Positions 7,524 to 16,870 are shown, numbered from the stretch's first letter. The stretch is DNA of 63,341 bases from Paenibacillus sp. FSL H7-0331 (GCF_001956045.1 NZ_MRTH01000041.1:1-63341); one strand, 5' to 3'. Made by a program: numbers and translations. The notes: generated by a model from the letters alone, not told the origin.

Positions 7524-8519
7524 TTAGGCCATATTCTCCCACATAGCCTGAGTCACTTCCATGCTTGTTTTTTCCTGCTTAAGACCTTTCAATATATCCT
7601 CGACAACACCCTCCATCAGCGCCAAATGACCTTGAACCGTAGCTCCGGCGACATGAGAAGAAAGCAGCACATTATCCAGCTTCGTGAGAGGACTGTCCGC
7701 AGGCAGCGGCTCCTTGGTAAACACATCAAGCGCAGCGAAAAACCGGCCCTTTTGCAGCTCTTCTATAAGCGCTTCCTCATCAAGCACATCGGCTCGGGAA
7801 GAATTGATCAAAATGCCGCCATCCGGAATCGAAGCGATCATCTCTTTCGTCACCATTTTATAAGTTGCCGGAAGCTTTGGCGCATGAATCGATATAATCG
7901 AGCAGCGCATGACCTCCTCCAGACTTGCTTTGGTAACCTGCAGTTGAGCTGCTGCTTCATCCTTTAAATACGGGTCATATACGAGTACGTTGACATGAAA
8001 GGGCGCCAGCAGCTTAAGAAATGCCCTTGCTGTCGAGCTGGCCGACACGATTCCAATCGTCTGTCCCGCTAATTCTCTGCCCTTTAAAGAACTGACACGC
8101 CATTGCCCTGCTTTCACCTGCTTATCAAAGGTTGGCATATAGCGAAGTGATGACATCAATACAGTTAAACAATACTCACCTACACTATGAGCAATTCTTG
8201 GTGCTGCCGAGAAGACGCGTACCTGCTTGGAAAAAGCCGTTGGCGGGATCCTTCCTTTAACGGTACCTGCAGCGTGTCCGATCACTCGCAGCTTAGGCGC
8301 CTGCTCCAGCATTGCCTCAGTAATTGCTGGAGAACCCCAGCTGGTGAGAATGATCTCAGCCGATTCGATTAAAGCTGCGAGCTGTTCTTCGGTGTAATCA
8401 ATACCCGTTTCATTCCATACCGGATCAAAATGCTCGTTGATCAAGCTTCTGCAAGTATCTGAGCATACCTCATCTAATCTGGATTTCGGTGGTAGTATAA
8501 GTGCCTTCGGTTTTCCCAT
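7524..8519 (-). CDS. D-2-hydroxyacid dehydrogenase-like protein with altered nucleotide motif
   Basis: A 331-residue member of the D-isomer-specific 2-hydroxyacid dehydrogenase family. The catalytic triad is visible: Arg in INSSRADVLDEEAL, Glu in TKEPLPADSPL and His in SSHVAGAT. The expected glycine-rich NAD motif (GxGxxG) at about residue 155 reads GIVSASSTARAF, so two of the three glycines are missing. The neighbouring paralogue has GLIGLGMVAR at the same place. NAD(P) binding may be changed, or this copy may serve another role, for instance as a partner subunit. It is the last gene of the operon, 25 nt after the paralogue. AGGAACAGGAG precedes the ATG. The family is certain, the activity is not. 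Confidence 0.85.
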   Translation of the reverse strand: MGKPKALILPPKSRLDEVCSDTCRSLINEHFDPVWNETGIDYTEEQLAALIESAEIILTSWGSPAITEAMLEQAPKLRVIGHAAGTVKGRIPPTAFSKQVRVFSAAPRIAHSVGEYCLTVLMSSLRYMPTFDKQVKAGQWRVSSLKGRELAGQTIGIVSASSTARAFLKLLAPFHVNVLVYDPYLKDEAAAQLQVTKASLEEVMRCSIISIHAPKLPATYKMVTKEMIASIPDGGILINSSRADVLDEEALIEELQKGRFFAALDVFTKEPLPADSPLTKLDNVLLSSHVAGATVQGHLALMEGVVEDILKGLKQEKTSMEVTQAMWENMA

Positions 8520-8544
8520 TCTCCTGTTCCTTCTTTCTATAAGT

Positions 8545-9543
8545 TTAAGTCATAATGGCAAGCTGCGACTCCTTCACTTCAAAGCGCAGCGGTCCGTTGT
8601 TATAAAATTGCTGCAGCTCCTGTACCATCAACGTGCCTATCCGTAAGCGTGAATCCGGATTAACTCCGGCCAAATGCGGTCTTACGATAACGTTGTCCAT
8701 GTGGCGAAGCTCGCTGTCAGCAGACAACGGCTCCATAATAAATACATCCAGTCCAGCATAAAACCGATTCTTCCTCAGCTCCTCAATTAATGCAGCCTCG
8801 TCAATCAAATCCCCACGCGCTGTATTAATGAGCAGAGCACCATCTCGGAGCAGCGACAATTCCTTGTGCCCGATCATCTGATACGTTTCCGGTACCTTAG
8901 GGGCATGCAGCGACACAATATGGGATTCAGCTATAACATCATGCAAAGGTTTTAGCTCGACATTCCATTCCTGGGCCTGTTCTGCCGACACAAAGGGATC
9001 GCAGCCAAGAAGCTTGACGCCGAACGGTTGAAGCAGCTTAATCACCTCGCGGGCAACCATGCCCAAGCCAATCAAACCAACGGTTCTTCCTCTTAATTCA
9101 TAGGTTTCATATACCGCGCTTTTGGCATTTCTGCCCGTTCCCATCTCTTTGTTCACGGGAATGATCTTATGTCCCAATGCCAAAATTAGCGCCAGCACAG
9201 ATTCACTGACCGAAACTCCGATCGCGTAGTTACTGTTCAACACCCGAATTCCACGACGATAAACGTCAAGGGTAGGCAGAATCGGTTTCACGGAGCCAGC
9301 CATGTGAGCGATCAGCTTGAGCTGATCGGCGTGCTTTAGTACCTCTTCACTGATAGGAGCGCTTCTCCAGGTTGTGATGACGGTATCCACTCCCTTGATG
9401 TGCTCGCATAGCTCCTGCTCGGTAAATGGACGATGATGTGGGTTCCATATGATATTGCCGAGCTGATGAATACCTTCAAGGCTTTCATCGGTGAAAAAGA
9501 GTTCGATCTGATCGTGTGGAATTTGCACCAAAATGGTACGCAT
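8545..9543 (-). CDS. D-2-hydroxyacid dehydrogenase
   Basis: A 332-residue NAD-dependent dehydrogenase. The Rossmann motif is GLIGLGMVAREV (about residue 148). The catalytic Arg lies in INTARGDLIDEAAL, the Glu in IMEPLSADSEL and the His in RPHLAGVN. Family members reduce 2-keto acids or oxidise D-2-hydroxy acids, and the substrate here is unknown. I set the start at ATG 9543, since GGAGGGGG lies about 10 nt before it. A GTG at 9567 directly follows the preceding stop codon. It is paralogous to the next gene and sits behind the sugar-binding lipoprotein gene, so the operon probably oxidises a sugar acid or a keto-sugar derivative. Confidence 0.88.
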   Translation of the reverse strand: MRTILVQIPHDQIELFFTDESLEGIHQLGNIIWNPHHRPFTEQELCEHIKGVDTVITTWRSAPISEEVLKHADQLKLIAHMAGSVKPILPTLDVYRRGIRVLNSNYAIGVSVSESVLALILALGHKIIPVNKEMGTGRNAKSAVYETYELRGRTVGLIGLGMVAREVIKLLQPFGVKLLGCDPFVSAEQAQEWNVELKPLHDVIAESHIVSLHAPKVPETYQMIGHKELSLLRDGALLINTARGDLIDEAALIEELRKNRFYAGLDVFIMEPLSADSELRHMDNVIVRPHLAGVNPDSRLRIGTLMVQELQQFYNNGPLRFEVKESQLAIMT

Positions 9544-9567
9544 CGAAGCCACGCCCCCTCCGGCCAC

Positions 9568-11256
9568 TTATTTCTTGACGTTTTTCCCGTCGAGAGCTTT
9601 TTGATAAATTTCCAAATATTTTTTAAGATTCATTTTATCCAGCGTGGCTACATAGTTGGTCCACTCTTTCTCAATGTCCAGATCTCCGGTAACAAAACGC
9701 GCAATGCTCGTTTTTACATAATCATTGATCGTTTTGTCCAACTCAGCGAGTTGTTGAGAATCGGCAGGAGAGAAAAATAAAGGTGGAATGATCTCATCGA
9801 TTTTCGGTTTATAAGGATCGTAATTTTTCTTCGTAATGTCGTAATACATTTTTTCTTTGTCCGGAAGCTTCAGCACCGCTTGACCTGCATAGTAGTCTTT
9901 GTCGGTACGGTAGTTCAGACCGTATTGTGCCCAGTTCTCATTTTGTACGCGCCCATAAGGGATTAACAGTCTATAGCTAGCCGGGTTGCCATCTCGACCC
10001 AAATCACCTGGTTTCGCTTTTTCCCATGCGGAGCCTTCGACACCGAAGTTCGAATACAAGGAGGCTTCAAACGTATACATCGCGTCCGCCCACCGCATCG
10101 TGGCTTCCGGATTTTTATTGGCGTTTGTCATAATAAATTGGCCTTTACCGTTAGCAATTTTGTCGTAAGCCAGCCACGTCGTTTTTTGTACGCCATTGGG
10201 TCCTTTGAGTGGTGCAATCGGTTGATACTCCAGCCATCTTCCGCTTTTGCCTTCAACAATTGTAATATCCGAAGGAGAGTGGGCAGGAATAGCTCCGCCG
10301 ATGGCAATATCCGGATTTTCGGCAATCTTTTTCAAGCCTTCCTTATCGATCGTGAATGATTGGCGGTCAAGCAAGCCGTCTTTATACAGCTTATTCAGGT
10401 ACTTGAGCCCTTCCTTCCATTCAGGCTTATTGTAGGCCACATCCACTTTCCCATTATTGACAATCATCCGTTTGTTGCCATCATCATAAATGAAGGAATT
10501 CATCAAAAATACGTCAATATCCGATTTTGAAACCCCTTTGGCTGTGCCGCCGATCAGGGCAATTTCATCCGCCTTGCCATTACCGTTCGGATCTTTTTCT
10601 TTAAATGCCTTCAGCATGTTATAAAATTCATCAAGGGTAGTCGGCTCCTTCAAGCCCAGCTTATCCAGCCACGGTTTGTAAACGTACATTTTGTAATCCA
10701 AGGAACAATGGAAGCAATCATTAATGTAGGGCAGTGTGTAAATTTTATTGCCAGGGGCCGTGACCGCACTCTTGGCTTCAGGCATTTCCGCAAAAATTTT
10801 CTTCGTGTTGTCCCCATATTTTTCGATCAAATCGGTAAAGGAAACGAAGGTTCCCTGCTCTCCGTAAATCATCTGCTGTTCAGGAGAAACATCGAGATTC
10901 ATCAGGACATCCGGCAAATTACCTCCGGCCAGCAATAAATTCAGCTGCTCCTGGTAGCTTTTTTCATCCAAAATCGTCCAATCGACATGGACATTGGTTT
11001 TATTTTCAAGCCATTTGGTATATCCATTTGTCTTCATGTCTTCAACCAGACTGCTGCCTCTAATCGCGACCTTCAGCGTAATTTTGTCTTTTACAACAGG
11101 GAATTGTCCTACTGGCGTTACATTAGAAGCGGTTGCGCTCTCTTTGGGCGCAGTCGTAGTGCCTGCTGCCGGGGCAGCCTGGTCTTTCGTGCAAGCAGAT
11201 AAAATCAATGAGGCGCACATCGGGACCGCCAACATCATGTACAGCTTTTTTCTCAT
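9568..11256 (-). CDS. ABC sugar importer, solute-binding lipoprotein (LipO type)
   Basis: A 562-residue extracellular solute-binding protein. The start MRKKLYMMLAVP leads into a lipobox LILSAC, so the Cys near residue 22 would carry the lipid. The long mature part, with WLDKLGLKEPTTLDEFYNML and DPNGNGKADE, is typical of the large LipO-like binding proteins of Paenibacillus that pair with LplB and YtcP permeases. ATG 11256 has GGGAGG upstream. The in-frame start at 11286 lies before this site. It is encoded between the permeases and the dehydrogenases. The ligand is unknown, perhaps an oligosaccharide. Confidence 0.88.
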   Translation of the reverse strand: MRKKLYMMLAVPMCASLILSACTKDQAAPAAGTTTAPKESATASNVTPVGQFPVVKDKITLKVAIRGSSLVEDMKTNGYTKWLENKTNVHVDWTILDEKSYQEQLNLLLAGGNLPDVLMNLDVSPEQQMIYGEQGTFVSFTDLIEKYGDNTKKIFAEMPEAKSAVTAPGNKIYTLPYINDCFHCSLDYKMYVYKPWLDKLGLKEPTTLDEFYNMLKAFKEKDPNGNGKADEIALIGGTAKGVSKSDIDVFLMNSFIYDDGNKRMIVNNGKVDVAYNKPEWKEGLKYLNKLYKDGLLDRQSFTIDKEGLKKIAENPDIAIGGAIPAHSPSDITIVEGKSGRWLEYQPIAPLKGPNGVQKTTWLAYDKIANGKGQFIMTNANKNPEATMRWADAMYTFEASLYSNFGVEGSAWEKAKPGDLGRDGNPASYRLLIPYGRVQNENWAQYGLNYRTDKDYYAGQAVLKLPDKEKMYYDITKKNYDPYKPKIDEIIPPLFFSPADSQQLAELDKTINDYVKTSIARFVTGDLDIEKEWTNYVATLDKMNLKKYLEIYQKALDGKNVKK

Positions 11257-11312
11257 ACAGTCAACCTCCCTTTTCTTATCAATCATAATTGTACGTCAAT
11301 CAACATTACGCC

Positions 11313-12206
11313 TTAGCCCTTAATGGAGCCTATCATCACCCCTTTGACAAAATGCCTTTGCACAAAAGGATAAACAATCAGCATGGGAGCGGTGGCGACG
11401 ACAATCAATGAATATTTCAGCAAATCGGCAAGCCCCTGCCGGGCAATTAAATCCTCTTCGCTCGTGACCATGCTGGGATCAATCTGATTCTGAATCAGGA
11501 TCGTACGCAGCACGATCTGTATCGGGTATAGGCTGCGTTCCTTCAAATACAGTAAAGCGCTGAAGTACGTATTCCAATGACTAACTGCATAAAAAAGTGC
11601 AAGAACAGCAATAATCGGTCCTGATAAAGGAATCACGATCTTCCACAAAAACTTCCAATCCGTGCAGCCGTCTACCTGCGCCGCCTCAAGCATTTCACTT
11701 GGTAGCGTCGTCTGAAAATACGTTCTGGCGATAATCACATTGAACACGCTCAGTGCCGCCGGCAGCAGCATCGCCCAACGCGTATCGAGTATGCCTAAAT
11801 CCTTGACCAGCAAATAATTCGGGATAATCCCTCCCGAGAACATAATCGTAAATACAAATATAAACATAATGGCGTTACGCCCGATAAAGTCTTTGCGCGA
11901 TAAAGGATAGGCTGCCGCAATAGTTAAAGCAACGTTAATTATCGTGCCAATTGCTGTATAAAACAGCGAGTTACCAAACCCTGTCCAGATTGCTTTATAT
12001 TCGAATACAGCCTTATAGCCCTTGATTCCGGGTTCAACCGGCCATAGCCAGACCCTTCCCGAAATAACTGCATCCGTCGAGCTAAAAGAAGCGCTTACAA
12101 TATAAACGAGCGGGTACAGCACAGCCAAAAAAAACAGGCTGAGTATGGTATAATTGACAACATTAAACAACCTGTCAACACCGGCTTCTTTCACTGTCGT
12201 ATTCAT
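11313..12206 (-). CDS. ABC sugar importer permease (YtcP/MalG type)
   Basis: A 297-residue inner-membrane permease with about six helices. The cytosolic EAA loop reads EAAQVDGCTDWKFLWKIVIPLSGP (first residues EAAQVDG), which docks onto the shared ATPase. The C-terminus KGVMIGSIKG is typical of the YtcP group. ATG 12206 is chosen because AAGGAGG lies upstream. A longer frame to 12260 would overlap the other permease. No ATPase gene is in the operon, so a general ATPase of the MsmX kind encoded elsewhere probably energises it. Confidence 0.88.
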   Translation of the reverse strand: MNTTVKEAGVDRLFNVVNYTILSLFFLAVLYPLVYIVSASFSSTDAVISGRVWLWPVEPGIKGYKAVFEYKAIWTGFGNSLFYTAIGTIINVALTIAAAYPLSRKDFIGRNAIMFIFVFTIMFSGGIIPNYLLVKDLGILDTRWAMLLPAALSVFNVIIARTYFQTTLPSEMLEAAQVDGCTDWKFLWKIVIPLSGPIIAVLALFYAVSHWNTYFSALLYLKERSLYPIQIVLRTILIQNQIDPSMVTSEEDLIARQGLADLLKYSLIVVATAPMLIVYPFVQRHFVKGVMIGSIKG

Positions 12207-12225
12207 TTTGTCGCCATCCTCCTTT

Positions 12226-13194
12226 CTACCACAGGCTGCTTTGGCCCATTTTTTTGGCAAGGCGGTTCACGGTAAGCAGTAAAATCAGATTGATCACATT
12301 TTTAAATAAACCGATTGCTGAAGAATAAGAGAAGTTCACGACTGTGGAGGCAAGACCAACTTTGTATACGTAGGTGTCAATAATCTCAGAGGCTTGAAGA
12401 TTTAGTGGATTTTGCATTAAAAACGCTTTTTCAAAACCGATTTCCAGCATACGTCCGACTTCCAGGATTAGCAAAATCATCGCTATCGGTACAATTCCTG
12501 GCAGATCAACATGCCATACTCTTCGTAATTTGGTCGCACCGTCAACAACGGCTGCCTCATGCAGTGCAGGATCGATTCCCGCCAATGCGGCCAGGTAAAT
12601 GATACAGCTGAAGCCAACATTTTGCCAGACGCCTGACCATACATAAATACTTTTGAAGTATTCAGCCTGACCCAGCAAGTTAACAGAGCCAAAGCCCAAA
12701 GCTTTAAGCAGCTCGCTCACAAGTCCGATACGAGGGTCCAGCACCTGGAAAATGATACCGACCATAACAACCACTGAAATAAAATGCGGCGCATAGGTGA
12801 CCATTTGGACCATTTTTTTGAATTTATCGTGCATCACATAGTTCAAACTTAAAGCCAGTATGATTGGAAAAGGAAACCCGGCAGCAAGCTGATAGAAGCT
12901 CAAACCGATTGTATTACCCATGATGGTCCAAAACTCGTAGGATTCAAAAAAGCGAACAAAATTATCCAAACCTATCCAGGGGCTTCCCCAGATTCCTTTC
13001 GTTGCCACGAAATTTTTAAAGGCAATTTGAGCCCCATACATCGGGACATATTTAAATATGACAATGTAGGCAAAAGGCAGTGCCATTAAAACATATAGCT
13101 GCCATACCTTGGCCATATCCCTGATTACACTGCGACTTTTTCTTGTGTGCTTCACTGAAGACACCTCTTCAACACTTACCGATTCCACGGCCAT
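12226..13194 (-). CDS. ABC sugar importer permease (LplB type)
   Basis: A 322-residue permease. A charged N-terminus (about 30 residues) is followed by six helices and the EAA loop EAAVVDGATKLRRVWHVDLP (first residues EAAVVDG). The segment KYVPMYGAQIAFKNF near residue 50 is characteristic of the LplB group. GGAGGAGGTG precedes the ATG. It forms the membrane channel together with the YtcP-type subunit that follows 19 nt downstream. Confidence 0.88.
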   Translation of the reverse strand: MAVESVSVEEVSSVKHTRKSRSVIRDMAKVWQLYVLMALPFAYIVIFKYVPMYGAQIAFKNFVATKGIWGSPWIGLDNFVRFFESYEFWTIMGNTIGLSFYQLAAGFPFPIILALSLNYVMHDKFKKMVQMVTYAPHFISVVVMVGIIFQVLDPRIGLVSELLKALGFGSVNLLGQAEYFKSIYVWSGVWQNVGFSCIIYLAALAGIDPALHEAAVVDGATKLRRVWHVDLPGIVPIAMILLILEVGRMLEIGFEKAFLMQNPLNLQASEIIDTYVYKVGLASTVVNFSYSSAIGLFKNVINLILLLTVNRLAKKMGQSSLW

Positions 13195-13281
13195 TAGCTC
13201 ACCTCCTCCAATTCACTGCCTGCTGCCTGAAGCCGAGGTGAAACCGAAACTCTACAGTCCCACCCAGCCCTCCTCTTATTA

Positions 13282-14253
13282 TCATTTACCGTTAAGCAGT
13301 GCTTGAGCAAGAATAACTTCGGCGATCTCCATCGTTTTCAACGCATCCTTGAAATTCGATGAGGGCTGTGTCCCTGCCTTCAAACAGTCAATAAATTCAC
13401 GATGTTTGGCCTGAAACCCGCCATATTGAAACAGCTCCGTGCCGCCGGCTTCTTCACGAGCATCGTATTCAATACCTGTAGTATCCCCGTCAGCATATAA
13501 GTAGCCTTTGGTTTCATGCTCAGCCTCAACACAAATATTAGGGGCATGCATTTCAACCGAAAATATTCTACGGCCACTCGACCAGCTATTAATCAAATAT
13601 CCGGTTGCTCCCGTATCAAATTCAATTGTCGCTGAAATAAAGTTAATATCGGGAACACCTATACGTTTGGTTGTGCTCTCAATCTTGACCGCTTCGCCTC
13701 CACACATCCAGCGAATGGTGTCGATCGAATGAACCGTATCATCCATCATTCGATCACGAGCCCCAAGAAACGGTTCGATCTCCGATTTATAAAATTTGCA
13801 TACCGCATGTGTGATCGGCCCACGCTTAAGGCACTCGTCACGCAGCTTCATAACCATCGGAGAACTGCGTCTTTGAAAGCTTACCTGGGTGATGCAGTTA
13901 TGCTGCTCTGCCGTATACACCAAAGCTCTAGCCTGATGAATCGTAATGCCGAGCGGCTTTTCAATATACAGATTCAAGCCCTGTCTCAGGCACCACATCC
14001 ATACATCGTACATGATGTGCGGCTGCCCGATCGCATACACCGCATCCGGCTTGGTCTCTTCAATCATCGCTTTGTAATCGATATAACGATTCTCTATTCC
14101 GTACATATCGGCAGTTTTCTTGAGTGATTCCGGATATACATCACAAATTCCGACAATATCGACTTCTTCACGGAAAGAAGCAAGTGATGGATAATGAACA
14201 CTATTAGCCATTCTCCCCGCTCCAATAAACACAACTCTTAGCTTGTCATTCAT
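13282..14253 (-). CDS. Gfo/Idh/MocA family oxidoreductase
   Basis: A 323-residue NAD(P)-dependent oxidoreductase. The N-terminal Rossmann motif is VVFIGAGRMANSVHYPSL (glycines at about 10-13), followed by the EKPLGI motif near residue 96, whose Lys is the usual catalytic residue. A DDTVHSID segment near 175 supplies the active-site Asp and His. Members oxidise or reduce sugars, inositols or sugar acids. ATG 14253 follows GAGGAGGAG. It is encoded 16 nt after the TIM-barrel isomerase gene. Together with the dehydrogenases downstream it suggests an oxidative route for an unusual sugar. Confidence 0.88.
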   Translation of the reverse strand: MNDKLRVVFIGAGRMANSVHYPSLASFREEVDIVGICDVYPESLKKTADMYGIENRYIDYKAMIEETKPDAVYAIGQPHIMYDVWMWCLRQGLNLYIEKPLGITIHQARALVYTAEQHNCITQVSFQRRSSPMVMKLRDECLKRGPITHAVCKFYKSEIEPFLGARDRMMDDTVHSIDTIRWMCGGEAVKIESTTKRIGVPDINFISATIEFDTGATGYLINSWSSGRRIFSVEMHAPNICVEAEHETKGYLYADGDTTGIEYDAREEAGGTELFQYGGFQAKHREFIDCLKAGTQPSSNFKDALKTMEIAEVILAQALLNGK

Positions 14254-14269
14254 CTGTGCTTTCTCCTCC

Positions 14270-15061
14270 TCAGGCAAATAATGACTTCGCATAGGCGATA
14301 TCCTCTTTGATTAAACGATCTACATCGGCTTCATTCGTATATTCGGCACTTAAGCAGATCACTCCGCTGTAATTACGTTTTTGAAGATAGGCTGCTGCAC
14401 GGGGCCAGGAAGCGAGTCCTTGACGACCTGATGTGAAATATCTTTTCCATTCTGCCGATTCGGCTTCAGGTCCGCTCATCAGCTTATAATAAGCATTTTT
14501 AAAATTGACCATGCACAGATGCGACCATACGATATCAAGTCCAAATTCCGGCTGCTGTCCAGCTAGCGCGTCATGAGCTGTATCCCAGATCGCCCCAACA
14601 TGATCAGCGTTATAAGCTTCCAGCAAGTGAAGCAGACCCATGGAATCGATAACATTATTTCCGTAATGCTGCTGGCAGCCAATCTTCACCCCATATTTTT
14701 CACAAAGCGGCAGCAGCTTATCGATTTGCTCACGCGCCAACTGCTCCGAAGCCAGATACCCTTGCTCATGCTTGATGACAGGCATCGTACGAATCATCGG
14801 TATACCAGCCTCAGCACAACCGGCAAACACACTTTCAGTCGGTTCACTCGCAACACTGAATATTTTCAAGCCATGATCAGCGAATTGCTGTACCAATTGG
14901 GGCAGTTGATCTGGTTTAGCAGGTTCTAGCTGGTAGCCGTCACGCAGAGGAAATTCAATACCGTCAAAACCCAAATCACTTACAAATTTCCCAAGCTCCC
15001 AAACCGTTGCCGCTTTCCAAGGCTTCGTAAATACAGAAAATGAAATCGAATCGATTGTCAT
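14270..15061 (-). CDS. Sugar phosphate isomerase/epimerase (TIM barrel)
   Basis: A 263-residue protein of the AP-endonuclease-2-like TIM-barrel family. FDGIEFPLRDG near residue 30, GCQQHYGNNV near 145, the metal-ligand segment GAIWDTAHD near 170 and SAEYT near the end are visible. Members isomerise or epimerise keto-sugars and inosose with a divalent metal. I chose the ATG at 15061 because AAAGGGAG lies 8 nt before it. The GTG at 15070 overlaps this spacer. It is the first gene of the operon, 55 nt after a cre site. Confidence 0.82.
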   Translation of the reverse strand: MTIDSISFSVFTKPWKAATVWELGKFVSDLGFDGIEFPLRDGYQLEPAKPDQLPQLVQQFADHGLKIFSVASEPTESVFAGCAEAGIPMIRTMPVIKHEQGYLASEQLAREQIDKLLPLCEKYGVKIGCQQHYGNNVIDSMGLLHLLEAYNADHVGAIWDTAHDALAGQQPEFGLDIVWSHLCMVNFKNAYYKLMSGPEAESAEWKRYFTSGRQGLASWPRAAAYLQKRNYSGVICLSAEYTNEADVDRLIKEDIAYAKSLFA

Positions 15062-15115
15062 ATATGGCACTCCCTTTACGTTGTAAGTTAATTTAAAGCA
15101 GCTGTAAAATCAATT

Positions 15116-15173
15116 TGATAACGCTTTCATTGGCCTTATAACCATTTTATATTAAACTTCTCAATTACGTCAA
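15116..15173 (-). promoter_or_regulatory. Promoter of the seven-gene sugar operon with a CcpA cre site
   Basis: On the minus strand, TTGACG (15168-15173) and TATAAA (15146-15151) are 16 bp apart. The sequence TGAAAGCGTTATCA (15116-15129) matches the cre consensus TGWAANCGNTNWCA at every position. It would lie about 10-23 bp after the start of transcription, a usual place for CcpA roadblock repression when glucose is present. Confidence 0.75.
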
Positions 15174-15317
15174 TAATTAAATTATGTTTAGATCGAACTA
15201 ATTATACTCTGTAAATATCTGTTAAAATAAAGTCAAATAAGCACATTTCACGCTGATTTTATTGTATTAATAGAAATTTTATAGCGTACCTCATATCATT
15301 ATGTCTATTTTTAAACT

Positions 15318-16367
15318 TTAATAAATCCTGCTATTCAGACGGCTCTCGTAGTAATCCGGATTGCTGCCCAGCCTTTGCAGAACGGGCTCCGTGATTTCAT
15401 TGAGACGCTGAATCGTTGCCTGTGACAGCTCATAGGACGCACCCTGAATATTCAATTCCAGCTGCTTGACATTACGCGAACCTACTATTGTCGTACTGAT
15501 CGCTTCATTGGAAATGGCCCAGGCTAATGCAAGTGTGATGATAGGTGTGCCAATCGTATGGGCCAGCAGACGAATTTCCTGAAGTGCCTGCTGGATCTCT
15601 GCTTCTGCCCCCTCCTCACCATGCCTTGTCCCTTCCCCTCTGCTATGGTGGAAATGGCGAGACCTGGCTTGCAGCGGTCTAAGCTCGTCCAGACTTGTGA
15701 CTTTATCCGTCAGCAAGCCCTGCAGCAGCGGCATATAACCGATAACGCCAATCTCGTTCTGGATGCAGTAGGGCAGTACGCTCTCCTCTATAGCCCGTGA
15801 TAGCAGATTGTAGGCCATTTCATTAGCCACAACCTTGACACCTGCGTCCTGCACCTCCTTCATCTGCTGCACACCATGATTGCTGATGCCGATATGACGA
15901 ATTTTCCCTTCCTTTTGCAAAGATTGAAGTGTTTCAAAAACTTCCTGAAGCTGCGGCGGATTCGCAATCAGAGCTGCATCCTGAGTGAAATGCTTAACGG
16001 ATAGCGGACTGATCGGCCAGTGAAGCATATATAGGTCAATATAATCGGTTTGCAGCCGCTTCAAGCTTGCCTCACAATGAGCTCTCAGCACCGACGGCTG
16101 CGTATTCGAGGTGCTGATTTTACTGCCGATAATCGCCTGAGCTCGCCTGCCTTTGAGTGAAATCCCAAGTGCCAGCTCGCTTGCCCCATCATTGTAAACC
16201 TCAGCCGTGTCAAAGTAGTTCACGCCCAGATCCAGCGCCTTGTGTACGACCTCGTCGACATCCTTCTGGCTTTGCTCCCCCCAATAACTGCCGCCTCCAT
16301 ACTGCCAGCAGCCCATACCGAGCACACTAACTTCGATTCCCGAGGTGCCTAAAACCCGTTTTTTCAC
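15318..16367 (-). CDS. Aldo/keto reductase
   Basis: A 349-residue (beta/alpha)8 NADP-dependent oxidoreductase. The N-terminus KRVLGTSGIEVSVLGMGCW, the catalytic Asp and Tyr in YFDTAEVY near residue 57, the catalytic His in YMLHWP near 120 and the cofactor loop TTIVGSRNVKQL near 310 are intact. A Gly/Glu/His-rich insert lies near 240. I chose the GTG at 16367, with AAGGAGGGGG 4-9 nt upstream. It follows the fucose mutarotase gene by 37 nt, so a role as an L-fucose or D-threo-aldose dehydrogenase is plausible but inferred from context only. Confidence 0.85.
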   Translation of the reverse strand: MKKRVLGTSGIEVSVLGMGCWQYGGGSYWGEQSQKDVDEVVHKALDLGVNYFDTAEVYNDGASELALGISLKGRRAQAIIGSKISTSNTQPSVLRAHCEASLKRLQTDYIDLYMLHWPISPLSVKHFTQDAALIANPPQLQEVFETLQSLQKEGKIRHIGISNHGVQQMKEVQDAGVKVVANEMAYNLLSRAIEESVLPYCIQNEIGVIGYMPLLQGLLTDKVTSLDELRPLQARSRHFHHSRGEGTRHGEEGAEAEIQQALQEIRLLAHTIGTPIITLALAWAISNEAISTTIVGSRNVKQLELNIQGASYELSQATIQRLNEITEPVLQRLGSNPDYYESRLNSRIY

Positions 16368-16404
16368 AATTCCCCCTCCTTCATTATGGTACAAGCATAC
16401 ATCC

Positions 16405-16833
16405 TCAATCTCTCACAACACCCTTTTTCAAAATCAGATTGCCTTTGAAAGACTTGTCACCTGTTGCGACAATAGCAAAAGCCTTAAGTGCCCGCTCATA
16501 AAAGGAGAAGCGTTCCACATAACCAAAATCCGTGAATCGACTCTCATGAGGACGGATCAGACCACGGTATACTTCCCACACCTCCGGTGTCGGGTCAGCT
16601 GGCAGCAGGGACATCACAACCGCCGGATGCTCTGTAGCATGATCCAAAGGGAACAACGGAATGATCGCTTGAAGCAAATCCGGAATCGAATGCCCGTCAC
16701 TACGTAGCAAACGCTTCGCGTGCGAGGCAGCAGGAAAATTTCCATCCGCCAAAATAATTTCGTCGCCGTGCCCCATTTCCATCAAGGTCTTCAATAGCTC
16801 AGGTGATAGTATGGATGGGATCCCTCTTAGCAT
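16405..16833 (-). CDS. fucU: L-fucose mutarotase, FucU/RbsD family
   Basis: A 142-residue protein that begins MLRGIPSILSPELLKTLMEM and continues GHGDEIILADGNFPA, the signature of the RbsD/FucU family, with the catalytic His at about 22. FucU members interconvert the alpha and beta anomers of L-fucose and related sugars so that downstream enzymes are supplied. The length fits FucU (about 140). A GGGGG ribosome site precedes the ATG. It starts a two-gene operon with the aldo/keto reductase, divergent from the ROK regulator. FucI is encoded 39 kb away in this window. Confidence 0.85.
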   Translation of the reverse strand: MLRGIPSILSPELLKTLMEMGHGDEIILADGNFPAASHAKRLLRSDGHSIPDLLQAIIPLFPLDHATEHPAVVMSLLPADPTPEVWEVYRGLIRPHESRFTDFGYVERFSFYERALKAFAIVATGDKSFKGNLILKKGVVRD

Positions 16834-16870
16834 CTTGTAACCCCCAATTGCAATGACTTGTTTAACTTTC

